DNA of 64,000 bases. Origin: Streptomyces sp. CB00455 (GTDB lineage: Bacteria; Actinomycetota; Actinomycetes; Streptomycetales; Streptomycetaceae). Below the pieces are notes generated by a model. It had not been told where the DNA came from and searched no databases. It saw only the letters and a list, made by a program, of their open reading frames with translations. Made by a program: the position numbers and the translations under genes. This document shows, one piece after another, positions 1-8,433 of the stretch; position 1 is the stretch's first letter; every line of letters starts with the position of its first letter. Location of the stretch: NCBI RefSeq assembly GCF_001905445.1, contig NZ_LIVQ01000003.1:869445-933444 (forward strand). Reading direction: 5' to 3'.

Positions 1-1339
1 CGGGCGGGCCGAGCTTCTCGCCGTCCGTGTGACCGGTCGCCGCCGCCTGGATGGCGGCTCCCAGACCCGCGGTCTTGTCGCCGCCGTCCATCTCGATCGG
101 CGGGCCGACAGCGGTCGGCATCCAGGGTTGCGGCATGTCGCGCTCGGTGAGCAGGTACTTCAGGTGTTCGTTCTTGTTGCCGGGCGCTTCGGGGTCGAGA
201 AAGTACGTGGCCGAGTCCGGGTCCTTGGCCATGATCCCGAGCAGGCCGTCCAGCGGGTCCGCCACCAGGTTCGGGCGCTGGCCGTCGTAGGCGTGGTCGA
301 ACATGTTCTCGTTCGACTTCTCGGCCTCGATCATGCCGTCGCCGAGGTCGCTCAGGAACTGCTTGCCGTAGCCGTCGCCGTTACCCATGAGGGTGACCAG
401 CGTCTGGTAGCCGTTAGCCGGGCGCTGGTTGCCGGTGATGTTCTCTGCGCCGTGTTCCTTGAGCCCGTTGACGAACGGCTTGTAGGCGTAGCTGCCCGGG
501 TCCTTGGTGCCCGAGGCGATCGTCCCCGCGAGGCCGGCGTTGATCGACTCGTAGAGCTTCTTGTCGGCCGCCGACGCCCCGCGGTCGTTGGACGCCAGGT
601 TCATCTGGTCCGCGAGCAGCAGGGTGTCCTCGGCCCCCAGCGAGTTCAGGTACGCCTCGCTGAAGTGCTTGTCCCCGGAGTTCTGCTTCAGGACCTCGTT
701 GTAGTGCCGCAGCTCCTCCGGGGAGGCCTTGCCGTCACGGATCTTCTGGGTGAGGGCCAGTGCCTCCACCGCCTCGACGTCATTGACGGGTTTGGCGTTG
801 AAGCCGAACACGGCCGTGCCGTCCGCGCCGGACGCGTTCATCAGCGCGACCTTGACGTCGGCGTCGAACTCCGTGACCGCCTTGACCGTGTCCGCGATCC
901 GCTGTGTCCAGGACCGCTCGACCTCGGGGAGGTCGGGATCGTGCCGCACGGCGTTCGCGGTGGCCGGATCGGCCTTGGAGAAGTCGTAGCTCGCGATGCC
1001 GGCGTCGGAGACCTTCATTCCGGCGGTCTTGGCGTCCGCTACGGCCGACACCACCCGGCCCTTGAGGTCCGTGAACCGGGCGTACGCGTCACGGAGCAGG
1101 GACTCCATGGCCAGGGCCTCCTTCTGCGCCGCCGCGAACTCCTGGCGCGTCATGGAGGAGTTGGTGGCGGCGGTGGTGGCGCTGGAGCCCAGCCAGCCGT
1201 TGCCCGCGGAAACGCTCTGGACCTCGTCCTTGTAGACGTCCTCCATGGTCTTGAACTGCGTCGCCATGGCCTTCCAGCCGTCGGCGGCCGTGGTCAGGGC
1301 GGAGAGGTCCGTCTGCAGGATCTCGGTGTAGTTCGGCAC
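1..1339 (-). CDS. ESX/WXG100-associated large protein, partial (C-terminus outside window)
   Basis: The reading frame starts at a GTG at 1339, behind an AGGGGAG ribosome site, and runs off the left edge, so only the N-terminal ~446 residues are visible. The protein begins MPNYTEILQTDLSALTTAA and its first ~110 residues are predicted helical, with a WXG-like W-L-G-S turn around residue 50. The middle (FNAKPVNDVEAVEALALTQK) is rich in charged helices. This resembles long Streptomyces proteins of type VII secretion loci, probably the DUF6571 group; the family name is from memory and less certain than the gene call. The next gene upstream on the same strand ends 7 bases before this start, so the two are co-transcribed. 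No signal peptide is present, as expected for ESX substrates. Whether a toxin or other effector domain follows cannot be seen. Confidence 0.75.
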   Translation of the reverse strand, partial: MPNYTEILQTDLSALTTAADGWKAMATQFKTMEDVYKDEVQSVSAGNGWLGSSATTAATNSSMTRQEFAAAQKEALAMESLLRDAYARFTDLKGRVVSAVADAKTAGMKVSDAGIASYDFSKADPATANAVRHDPDLPEVERSWTQRIADTVKAVTEFDADVKVALMNASGADGTAVFGFNAKPVNDVEAVEALALTQKIRDGKASPEELRHYNEVLKQNSGDKHFSEAYLNSLGAEDTLLLADQMNLASNDRGASAADKKLYESINAGLAGTIASGTKDPGSYAYKPFVNGLKEHGAENITGNQRPANGYQTLVTLMGNGDGYGKQFLSDLGDGMIEAEKSNENMFDHAYDGQRPNLVADPLDGLLGIMAKDPDSATYFLDPEAPGNKNEHLKYLLTERDMPQPWMPTAVGPPIEMDGGDKTAGLGAAIQAAATGHTDGEKLGPP

Positions 1340-1346
1340 GTCTCCC

Positions 1347-1790
1347 CTAGATTCCGTCGACCTTGGACTGCGACTGCACGGGCTGGAAGGACCGGCCCGT
1401 CAGCTGGTCGTTGCCCGTGAACAGGTTCGACGCGCCGCGCAGCGCTGTCTTCTCCGAGTCGAGGCGGCCCATCAGGCGCTTGACCTGGTCGTCCCAGTGG
1501 GCGTGCGCCTTCGTCAGGCCGGCCGCCGTCTCCCAGCCGCCGAAGGCCTTGACCGCGTTCTTGGTCGGTTCGTCGGCCGCGTCCGCCGCCTTCGTGGTGC
1601 CGGGCTGCAGGACGTTCTCGATGGTGTTGGCCGCCTTCTTCTTCTCGGGCGGGGCCGTGGCCAGCACCCCGTAGCCGGGCGCCGTCGAGCCGCCCTGGTC
1701 GGCGGGGAGCTGGTTCAGCCGCATCTGCGGCGGCGGCCCGTCGGTCGGGGCCGTCTGCCCGTGCCGGCCCCACTCTTCCTCGAACGACAT
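1347..1790 (-). CDS. Small ESX-locus companion protein, 147 aa
   Basis: This gene starts with ATG at 1790 after GAGGGGGAACG. The product begins MSFEEEWGRHGQ and contains R-L-N-Q-L-P-A-D-Q-G-G around residue 25, a motif I know from small Streptomyces proteins encoded immediately before large WXG100-like proteins. The C-terminal half is helical and charged and may form the partner helical hairpin for the downstream product. It lacks a signal peptide and membrane segments. Its stop lies 7 bases before the GTG of the partial gene at 1339, indicating an operon. The function is not established; a role as secretion partner or chaperone of the large protein is inferred from position only. Confidence 0.75.
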   Translation of the reverse strand: MSFEEEWGRHGQTAPTDGPPPQMRLNQLPADQGGSTAPGYGVLATAPPEKKKAANTIENVLQPGTTKAADAADEPTKNAVKAFGGWETAAGLTKAHAHWDDQVKRLMGRLDSEKTALRGASNLFTGNDQLTGRSFQPVQSQSKVDGI

Positions 1791-1850
1791 CGTTCCCCCT
1801 CGTACGCGCCCGCTTGATCAAACCCACCCTAGGGGGCCGGGGCGCCCCCC

Positions 1851-3536
1851 TCAGGCGTGCGTGGGGGCGAACATCCGCAAGGTGACCGGAAGTACCACCA
1901 CCGAAGGGCCGGGGGTGGACAGCGCCCGCGCCAGGTCCGTTCGGAGGGACTGGGGGGTGGTGAGGGATGCGGGGACGCCGAAGGAGGTGGCCAGGGCCAC
2001 GAAGTCGGGGCGGGTGAGGTCCGTGGCGGTCGTGCGGCCGTCGAAGGACTGCGTCATGCACTCGCGCAGGATGCCGTAGCCGCCGTCGTCGACGATCAGC
2101 CAGGTGACGTCCAGGCCGTGCTGGACCGCGGTGGCCAGTTCGGCGATCGAGTACATCGCGCCGCCGTCGCCCGAGACGGCCAGGACCGGGGTGCCCGGTT
2201 CCGCGACGCAGGCGCCGAGGGCCGCCGGGAAGGCATAGCCGAGGCCGCCCGCGCCCTGGGCCGAGTGCATGGTGTTGGGGTGCTTCGCGTCGAAGGCCGA
2301 CCACGCCCAGTAGGACAGGATCGTCATGTCCCAGAAGGACGGGGAGCGCGGGGGGAGGGCCTGGCGGACCGAGGTGAGGAGCTGCCGCTCCAGGGCCACG
2401 TTCTGGGTTTCCAGGCGGGCCTCGATGTCCGACAGGACCATGCGGACGCGCTCCGGGGCGTACGGGTCCTCGCGCTCGGCCACCGTCTCCAGCAGGGCTT
2501 GGAGGCCCAGGCGGGCATCGGCGTGGATGCCCAGGCCCGGGTGGTTGGACTCCAGCTTGCCGAGGTCGGCCTCGATCTGGACCACCCGGCCGGCGGGCAG
2601 GAAGGTGTGGTAGTTGGAGGACAGCTCGCCCAGCCCGGAGCCGACGACGAGCAGGACGTCCGCGTCCTCCAGGAAGTCGGTCATGTGGCGGTCCTCCAGC
2701 CAGGACTGGAGGGAGAGCGGGTGCGTCCACGGGAAGGCGCCCTTGCCGCCGAAGGTGGTGACCACCGGCGCGTTCAGGCGCTCGGCGAGCTGCCGCAGCT
2801 TGCCGGCCGCGTCGGCGCGGACCACACCGCCGCCCGCGATGATCACCGGACGGGCGGCACGCTCCAGCCAGTGGGCGGCCAGGGCGGTGAGCTCGGGCCG
2901 CGGAGCGAGCTCGTGGGGAGTCGCGTCCATGCCCGTGACCTGCGGAACGAGGGTCTCCGCGCGCAGCACGTCCTCGGGGATCTCCACCCAGACCGGGCCG
3001 TGCGGGGCGGTGAGCGCCGATTCCCAGGCCTCGGCGAGCGCCGAGGGGATCTGGGAGGGGGTGCGGGCCGTGTGGACCGACTTCACCACCTCCCGGAAGG
3101 AGGCGGACTGGTCGCGCAGTTCGTGCAGGTGGCCCCGGCGGCCGCCGCCCAGGCCCGCCACCGGCACCTGGGAGGAGATGGCGAGGACCGGGGCCGAGGC
3201 GGCCGCCGCCTCCGCCAGCGCCGGCAGCGCCATGAGCGCACCCGGCCCGGTGGAGAGGAGCAGCGGCACCGCCTCGCCGGTGATCCGGCCGTAGGCGTCG
3301 GCGGCGAAGCCGGCGTTGTTCTCCGTACGCAGGCCCACCAGCCGCAGGTCGGAGCGTCCGACCGCGTCGAACAGGCCGAGCGCGTGCTGGCCGGGCAGCC
3401 CGAAGACGGTGGTCGCGCCGAGCGAGCGCAGCGTTTCCACGACCAGGTCCCCGCCCGTCCGGCCCGGCGGGGGCGCCAGGGCGGCGGCCGTCTGGGCCTC
3501 GGTGGGACGGAGTACCAGGTCGTGGTCGTGCGTCAC
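1851..3536 (-). CDS. Thiamine-pyrophosphate-dependent enzyme, acetolactate synthase-like
   Basis: The 561-aa length is usual for the AHAS/benzoylformate decarboxylase superfamily. The N-terminal PYR domain carries the cofactor-activating glutamate in T-E-N-N-A-G-F-A-A-D-A-Y-G-R (near residue 72). The central domain is Rossmann-like, and the C-terminal domain has the TPP/Mg motif G-D-G-G-A-M-Y followed by V-D-D-G-G-Y-G. It is not the biosynthetic AHAS: there is no IlvN small subunit and the neighbour is a ureohydrolase. The GTG start lies 19 bases after the stop of the agmatinase gene, so the two form an operon, probably for catabolism of an arginine-derived compound. Substrate unknown. A CeaS-like enzyme (clavulanate pathway) was considered because CeaS also sits beside a ureohydrolase, but no beta-lactam synthetase is nearby. 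The start is somewhat uncertain because the ribosome site is weak. Confidence 0.85.
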   Translation of the reverse strand: MTHDHDLVLRPTEAQTAAALAPPPGRTGGDLVVETLRSLGATTVFGLPGQHALGLFDAVGRSDLRLVGLRTENNAGFAADAYGRITGEAVPLLLSTGPGALMALPALAEAAAASAPVLAISSQVPVAGLGGGRRGHLHELRDQSASFREVVKSVHTARTPSQIPSALAEAWESALTAPHGPVWVEIPEDVLRAETLVPQVTGMDATPHELAPRPELTALAAHWLERAARPVIIAGGGVVRADAAGKLRQLAERLNAPVVTTFGGKGAFPWTHPLSLQSWLEDRHMTDFLEDADVLLVVGSGLGELSSNYHTFLPAGRVVQIEADLGKLESNHPGLGIHADARLGLQALLETVAEREDPYAPERVRMVLSDIEARLETQNVALERQLLTSVRQALPPRSPSFWDMTILSYWAWSAFDAKHPNTMHSAQGAGGLGYAFPAALGACVAEPGTPVLAVSGDGGAMYSIAELATAVQHGLDVTWLIVDDGGYGILRECMTQSFDGRTTATDLTRPDFVALATSFGVPASLTTPQSLRTDLARALSTPGPSVVVLPVTLRMFAPTHA

Positions 3537-3555
3537 GTGCGCTTACTCGCCCTTC

Positions 3556-4518
3556 TTACTTCGCCTTCGCGGCGGCGATCTGACGGCTCATGATCGTGGT
3601 GAGCTCGTACGCGGTGTGGGAGGCCGCCACCGAGGTGATCTCCGCGTGATCGTACGCCGGGGCGACCTCGACGACATCGGCGGAAACGAGGTTGCAGGAG
3701 GACAGGCCGCGGATGATCTCCAGCAGCTCGCGGGAGGTCATGCCGCCCGCCTCGGGGGTGCCGGTGCCGGGCGCGTGGGCCGGGTCCAGCACGTCGATGT
3801 CGATCGAGATGTACAGCGGGCGGTCGCCGATGCGCTGGCGCAGCTGGTCGGCGACCTCGTCGGCGCCGCGCCGGTAGACGTCGGCGGAGGTGACGATGCC
3901 GAAGCCCATCTTCGCGTCGTCGTCGAGGTCCTGCTTGCCGTACAGCGGGCCGCGGGTGCCGACGTGGGAGAGCGCCTCGGTGTCGAGGATGCCCTCCTCG
4001 ACGGCGCGGCGGAACGGGGTGCCGTGGGTGTACTCGGCGCCGAAGTAGGTGTCCCAGGTGTCCAGGTGCGCGTCGAAGTGCAGCAGGGCGACGGGGCCGT
4101 GCTTCTTGGCGACGGAGCGCAGCAGCGGCAGGGCGATGGTGTGGTCGCCGCCGAGGGTCATCAGGCGGGAGCCGTTGCCGAGCAGCTCGTCGGCCGCGGC
4201 TTCGACCGTCTCGACGGCCTCGTTGATGTTGAAGGGGTTCACGGCGATGTCGCCGGCGTCCGCGACCTGCGCGAGGGCGAAGGGTGAGGCGTCCTGGGCC
4301 GGGTTGTACGGGCGCAGCAGGCGGGAGGCCTCGCGGATGGCGTTGCCGCCGAAGCGGGCGCCGGGGCGGTAGGACACGCCGGAGTCGAAGGGCACGCCGA
4401 CGACGGCGACGTCGGCGGAGCCGACCTCGTCGAGGCGCGGCAGCCGGGCGAAGGTCGCCGGGCCGGCGTAGCGCGGGATGCGGGAGGAGTCGACGGGGCC
4501 GCGCGGCTGCGTGCTCAT
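3556..4518 (-). CDS. speB: Agmatinase / ureohydrolase
   Basis: This 320-aa protein of the arginase/agmatinase family hydrolyses a guanidino group to urea, classically agmatine to putrescine, in the cytoplasm. All binuclear Mn ligands are present: G-G-D-H-T near residue 128, D-A-H-L-D-T-W near 150, and S-I-D-I-D-V-L-D-P near 233. The start is the ATG at 4518, preceded by AGAAGGG eight bases upstream; the 32 extra N-terminal residues of the longer frame are proline/arginine-rich and unlike the family. It leads the operon with the TPP enzyme. A PucR-type activator is transcribed divergently 125 bases away and is the likely regulator. Guanidinobutyrase is an alternative specificity that sequence alone does not exclude. 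Confidence 0.9.
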   Translation of the reverse strand: MSTQPRGPVDSSRIPRYAGPATFARLPRLDEVGSADVAVVGVPFDSGVSYRPGARFGGNAIREASRLLRPYNPAQDASPFALAQVADAGDIAVNPFNINEAVETVEAAADELLGNGSRLMTLGGDHTIALPLLRSVAKKHGPVALLHFDAHLDTWDTYFGAEYTHGTPFRRAVEEGILDTEALSHVGTRGPLYGKQDLDDDAKMGFGIVTSADVYRRGADEVADQLRQRIGDRPLYISIDIDVLDPAHAPGTGTPEAGGMTSRELLEIIRGLSSCNLVSADVVEVAPAYDHAEITSVAASHTAYELTTIMSRQIAAAKAK

Positions 4519-4643
4519 GGGGGGTGCCCTTCTGGAGGTCCTGCGGTTCCTGCTGGTGCGGTTCTTCGAGCGTAAGCGGGCCGTCGGCGGGTGGGGAGTG
4601 TACGTTTCATCCACCTGGCCGATCTGAAATGTACGGAGTATCC

Positions 4644-6218
4644 ATGCCCGGTCTTCCCAGCGGTCCGGAGCACGGCAACGGCTGCGCCGGGAGCCCTGAC
4701 GGTGCCCTTGCCGGGTCGCCCTCCGGGGAGCCGCTCACCCCACCGGTCCTCCTCGGCGGCCTCCTCGCCGAGCGCGCGCTCGGTCTGCGCCACCTCGCCG
4801 GGCCCCGGACGGCGGAGGTGCACGGGGTGCACGCTTCCGAGATGGCCGACCCGACCCCGTACCTGCTGGGCGGGGAGCTGCTGCTGACGGCCGGGGCCGC
4901 GCTGACGGAGGCCGGCGCCCCGGCCTATGTCGGCCGGCTCGCCCGCGCCGGAGCCGCCGGGCTCGGTTTCGGCGTCACCCCGGTGCACGAGGTCGTCCCG
5001 CCGGGCCTGGCCGGGGCGTGCGAGCAGTACGGCCTGCCGCTCGTCGAAGTCCCCCCGGGGACCCCCTTCACGGCGGTGGCCCGTACCGTCGGGCGGCTGA
5101 TGGCGGAGGCCCGCACGCGGGAGCTGCGCCGGATCACCGAGGCCCAGCAGTCGCTGGCCGCCGCGGCCACCAGGCCCGATCCGGTGCCGGCGGTACTGTC
5201 GCGCCTGGCGGGGAGCCTGGGGGGCCACGTCGTCCTCTTCCCGCCCGGGCGGCAGACGCCCGGGTCTGCGGCGCGGCAGACGCCCGGGCAGGCCCCCGCG
5301 ACCCCGGCAGTGCAGACCCCCGGGCACTCGGCCGGGCAGGCCCCCGGGTCGCCGGGGCGGCAGGCGGCCGGGCGGGCGCTGCCGCCCGAGGCCGCCGAGG
5401 CGCTGTCCGCCCTGCCGGCCCGTCTCGGGCCGCCCGGCGGCGCGGCCACCGCCACCGACTCCGCGGCGGGCTGGGACCTGGCCGCCTACACCCTCGGCGA
5501 CGGGCCCGTCCTCGGCGTGGCGCGTCCCGGGCGCACCCCCGGCGACCACGCCATCACCGCGATCGCCGCCGTGCTGCTGACGTTGCTGGCCGCGCCCCGG
5601 CCCGAGGGGGACGCGGCCGCGGCCCTCACCCGGCTCCTGCTCGGCGGGGATCCCGCCGCGGTCCTGGCCCCCGGCCCCTGGCACGTCGTCCACGCCCGCG
5701 GCTCGGGGGACCCGCAGACCCTCGCGGCCGCGCTGGGCACCGTACTGCTCGATGCGCGCGAGCGCGGCGTACGGCTGCTCACCGACCGGGAGCCCGCCCC
5801 GCAGCCCGGCTGGCGGCTCGGGGTGAGCGCCCCGGCCGCGCCCTCCGCCCTGGCCGCGGCCGACGCCCAGGCCGAGCGCGCCCTGGTCCGGGCCGAGGCT
5901 GCCCGCACCCCCCTGGCCCGCCACACCGACCCCGGCCTGGCGGGCCTGATCGGCGAAGCGGAGTCCCGGGCCCACGCCGAGGCCCTGCTCGGACCGCTCC
6001 CCCCGGCCCTGCGCGAGACCCTCCGGGCCTGGCTCGCCCACCACGGCGGCTGGGACCGCACCGCCACCGCCCTCGGCGTGCACCGCAACACCGTCCGCCA
6101 GCGCATCGCCCGCGCGGGCACCCTGCTGGACCGCGACCTCGACGACCCCGACAGCCGGATGGAACTGTGGTTCGCGCTACGCACCCTGGACACGGGGAAC
6201 AACCCGCCGGTAACTTAA
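4644..6218 (+). CDS. PucR-family transcriptional regulator
   Basis: The 524-aa protein has the PucR layout. An N-terminal purine-catabolism-type sensor (about residues 30-160, with Y-L-L-G-G-E-L-L-L-T) is followed by a GGDEF-like spacer region and a C-terminal helix-turn-helix near residues 455-510 (W-D-R-T-A-T-A-L-G-V-H-R-N-T-V-R-Q-R). The ATG at 4644 has GGAG five bases upstream; an in-frame ATG at 4629 lacks one. Residues ~203-244 form a low-complexity insert of repeated Q-T-P-G and Q-A-P-G units. It faces the agmatinase/TPP operon, and PucR proteins usually activate divergent nitrogen-catabolic genes in response to the substrate. The inducer is unknown. Confidence 0.9.
   Translation: MPGLPSGPEHGNGCAGSPDGALAGSPSGEPLTPPVLLGGLLAERALGLRHLAGPRTAEVHGVHASEMADPTPYLLGGELLLTAGAALTEAGAPAYVGRLARAGAAGLGFGVTPVHEVVPPGLAGACEQYGLPLVEVPPGTPFTAVARTVGRLMAEARTRELRRITEAQQSLAAAATRPDPVPAVLSRLAGSLGGHVVLFPPGRQTPGSAARQTPGQAPATPAVQTPGHSAGQAPGSPGRQAAGRALPPEAAEALSALPARLGPPGGAATATDSAAGWDLAAYTLGDGPVLGVARPGRTPGDHAITAIAAVLLTLLAAPRPEGDAAAALTRLLLGGDPAAVLAPGPWHVVHARGSGDPQTLAAALGTVLLDARERGVRLLTDREPAPQPGWRLGVSAPAAPSALAAADAQAERALVRAEAARTPLARHTDPGLAGLIGEAESRAHAEALLGPLPPALRETLRAWLAHHGGWDRTATALGVHRNTVRQRIARAGTLLDRDLDDPDSRMELWFALRTLDTGNNPPVT
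5250..5375 (+). repeat. Imperfect in-frame repeats within the PucR gene
   Basis: Two exact copies of GGCAGACGCCCGGG (5251-5264 and 5275-5288) are followed by degenerate versions up to about 5375. They encode tandem Q-T-P-G/Q-A-P-G units inserted between the sensor and spacer domains. The repeats keep the reading frame, so the stretch probably acts as a flexible linker whose length can change by slippage. Confidence 0.7.
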
Positions 6219-6343
6219 TCTGAGCAAGCGCTTAGACCTCAGCCGTCCAACCGCTCGCCAGCCACCGATCGAGTCACCACGACGGCGCGCAACCACCTCC
6301 GCGGGAGCGGTGGCGGTTTGGCCGCAAAGAAGGGGAGGCGGCC

Positions 6344-7501
6344 GTGCGCCGTACCGTATTCAACGAGGACCACGAGGCGTTCCGCGAGACCATCCGCGCC
6401 TTCATCGAGGCCGAGGTCGTCCCCGTCTACGACGAGTGGTTCCAGGCCGGCCAGGCGCCGCGCGACTTCTACTACAAGCTCGGCGAGCTGGGCGTCTTCG
6501 GCATCAACGTCCCCGAGGAGTTCGGCGGCGCGGGTCTGGACACCCACAAGTTCGAAGCCGTGCTCTACGAGGAGACCTCGCGCGCCGGCGTGAACTTCGG
6601 CGGATCCGGCGTGCACGTGCTGCTCGCCCTGCCCTACATCAAGATGCTCTCCACCGACGAGCAGAAGAAGCGCTACCTGCCGAAGTTCGTCTCCGGCGAG
6701 GAGATGTGGGCGCTGGCCATGACCGAGCCGGGCACCGGCTCCGACGTCGCCGGCATGAAGACCACCGCCAAGCTCTCGGAAGACGGCAGCCACTACGTCC
6801 TCAACGGCGCCAAGACCTTCATCACCGGTGGTGTGCACGCCGACCGCGTGATCGTCTGCGCCCGCACCTCCGCCCCGCGCGAGGACGACCGCCGCTTCGG
6901 CATCTCCCTGTTCGCCGTGGACACCAAGTCCGAGGGCTACTCGATCGGCCGCAAGCTCGACAAGCTGGGCCTGCGCACCTCCGACACCGCCGAGCTGGCG
7001 TTCGTCGACGTGAAGGTCCCGGTCGAGGACCTGATGGGCGAGGAGAACAAGGGCTTCTACTACCTCGGCGCCAACCTGCCCTCCGAGCGCTGGGGCATCG
7101 CCTTCGGCGCCTACGCCCAGGCCAAGGCCGCCGTCCGGTTCGCCCAGAACTACGTGCAGGAGCGCACGGTCTTCGGCAAGCCCGTCGCGCACTTCCAGAA
7201 CACCAAGTTCGAACTGGCCGCCTGCCAGGCCGAGGTCGACGCCGCCGAGGCCGTCGCCGACCGCGCCCTGGAGGCCCTGGACGCCGGTGAGCTGACCGCC
7301 GCCGAGGCCGCCTCCGCGAAGCTCTTCTGCACCGAGGTCGCGCACCGCGTCATCGACAAGTGCCTCCAGCTGCACGGCGGCTACGGCTACATGAACGAGT
7401 ACCCGATCGCCCGCCTGTACGCCGACAACCGCGTGAACCGCATCTACGGCGGCACCAGCGAGGTCATGAAGTCCATCATCGCCAAGTCGATGGGCCTGTA
7501 G
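6344..7501 (+). CDS. Acyl-CoA dehydrogenase with IVD/LCAD-type active site
   Basis: This is a 385-aa FAD flavoprotein of the acyl-CoA dehydrogenase family. Its N-terminal helical domain, middle beta domain (A-M-T-E-P-G-T-G-S-D) and C-terminal helical domain ending in L-H-G-G-Y-G-Y-M-N-E-Y are all complete. GTG at 6344 follows AGGGGAGG. In the usual short/medium-chain enzymes the catalytic base is the Glu in Y-E-G-T; here that position is Gly369 (I-Y-G-G-T-S-E). Instead Glu248 (P-S-E-R-W-G) occupies the place used by isovaleryl- and long-chain acyl-CoA dehydrogenases. It oxidises an acyl-CoA thioester and passes electrons to ETF. A thioesterase gene follows 31 bases downstream. The chain-length preference is not determined. 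Confidence 0.92.
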   Translation: MRRTVFNEDHEAFRETIRAFIEAEVVPVYDEWFQAGQAPRDFYYKLGELGVFGINVPEEFGGAGLDTHKFEAVLYEETSRAGVNFGGSGVHVLLALPYIKMLSTDEQKKRYLPKFVSGEEMWALAMTEPGTGSDVAGMKTTAKLSEDGSHYVLNGAKTFITGGVHADRVIVCARTSAPREDDRRFGISLFAVDTKSEGYSIGRKLDKLGLRTSDTAELAFVDVKVPVEDLMGEENKGFYYLGANLPSERWGIAFGAYAQAKAAVRFAQNYVQERTVFGKPVAHFQNTKFELAACQAEVDAAEAVADRALEALDAGELTAAEAASAKLFCTEVAHRVIDKCLQLHGGYGYMNEYPIARLYADNRVNRIYGGTSEVMKSIIAKSMGL

Positions 7502-7532
7502 GGATCCCGGGCAAAGCACCCGCTCCTTCACC

Positions 7533-8411
7533 GTGAACGACGCACTGACGACGCTCCTCGATCTGCTCGACCTGGAGCAGATCGAGGAGAACATCTTCCG
7601 CGGTACCAGCCGCTCGGCGCTGGTACCGCGCGTCTTCGGCGGGCAGGTCGCCGCCCAGGCGCTGGTGGCGGCCGGCCGCACCGTGCCCGAGGACCGCGCC
7701 GCGCACTCCCTGCACTCGTACTTCCTGCGCGCCGGGGACCCGGGCGCACCGATCGTGTACTCGGTGGACCGGATCCGCGACGGGCGCTCCTTCACCACGC
7801 GCCGCGTCGTGGCCGTGCAGCACGGCCAGCCGATCTTCCACCTCTCCGCGTCGTTCCAGACGTACGAGGACGGCCTGGACCACCAGGCCGCCATGCCGTC
7901 CGCCCCCGACCCGCAGACCCTGCCGACGGCGGCCGAGGCCCTGCCCGCCTACCGGGACGTCTTCCGCGACCCGGACACGGTGGAGCGGCTGATCGAGGCA
8001 CGCGGCGCGGTGGACCTGCGCTACGCCACGACCCCGCCGTGGGGCAGCATCGGCGAGCCGGTGGAGCCGCGCTCGCAGGTGTGGTTCCGTACGGCCGACA
8101 AGCTGGAGAGCGACGACCCGCTGCTGCACACCTGCCTGGCGACCTACGTGTCCGACATGACCCTGCTGGACTCGGTGCTGCTCGCGCACGGGCGCGGCGG
8201 ATGGGCGGTGGGCGACGTGGTCGGGGCCTCGCTGGACCATGCGATGTGGTTCCACCGGCCGTTCCGCGCGGACGAATGGCTGCTGTACGACCAGGAGTCC
8301 CCCTCGGCGGCGGCCGGGCGCGGCCTGGGCCAGGCCCGGATCTGGACACAGGACGGCCGCCTCGCGGTGACGGTGATCCAGGAGGGTGTCGTACGCGTCC
8401 CGCGTGCGTGA
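7533..8411 (+). CDS. Acyl-CoA thioesterase II (TesB family)
   Basis: The 292-aa double-hotdog thioesterase hydrolyses acyl-CoA to free acid and CoA in the cytosol. The N-terminus (L-L-D-L-E-Q-I-E-E-N-I-F-R-G) matches E. coli TesB closely, which supports the GTG start at 7533 despite a poor ribosome site. The catalytic Asp lies in L-D-H-A-M-W-F-H-R-P-F and the Gln in I-Q-E-G-V-V-R. The motif holding the third residue in E. coli (E-S-T-S-A-S, Thr) reads E-S-P-S-A-A here, so Thr is replaced by Pro with a neighbouring Ser. The gene follows the acyl-CoA dehydrogenase on the same strand and is probably co-transcribed. The physiological substrate is unknown. Confidence 0.9.
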   Translation: MNDALTTLLDLLDLEQIEENIFRGTSRSALVPRVFGGQVAAQALVAAGRTVPEDRAAHSLHSYFLRAGDPGAPIVYSVDRIRDGRSFTTRRVVAVQHGQPIFHLSASFQTYEDGLDHQAAMPSAPDPQTLPTAAEALPAYRDVFRDPDTVERLIEARGAVDLRYATTPPWGSIGEPVEPRSQVWFRTADKLESDDPLLHTCLATYVSDMTLLDSVLLAHGRGGWAVGDVVGASLDHAMWFHRPFRADEWLLYDQESPSAAAGRGLGQARIWTQDGRLAVTVIQEGVVRVPRA

Positions 8412-8433
8412 CGCACATCGCGGCCGGCGGGCC

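Noticed and set aside
1857..3593. A 578-codon plus-strand frame opposite the TPP enzyme
   Set aside because: Its composition is Gly/Arg/Val-rich with no domains, while the opposite strand has all TPP motifs and normal codon bias.
1851..4518. TPP enzyme next to a ureohydrolase as a clavulanate-type (CeaS/Pah) fragment
   Set aside because: No beta-lactam synthetase or clavaminate synthase is nearby, and the ureohydrolase has agmatinase-type motifs and a divergent PucR regulator, a common core Streptomyces arrangement.
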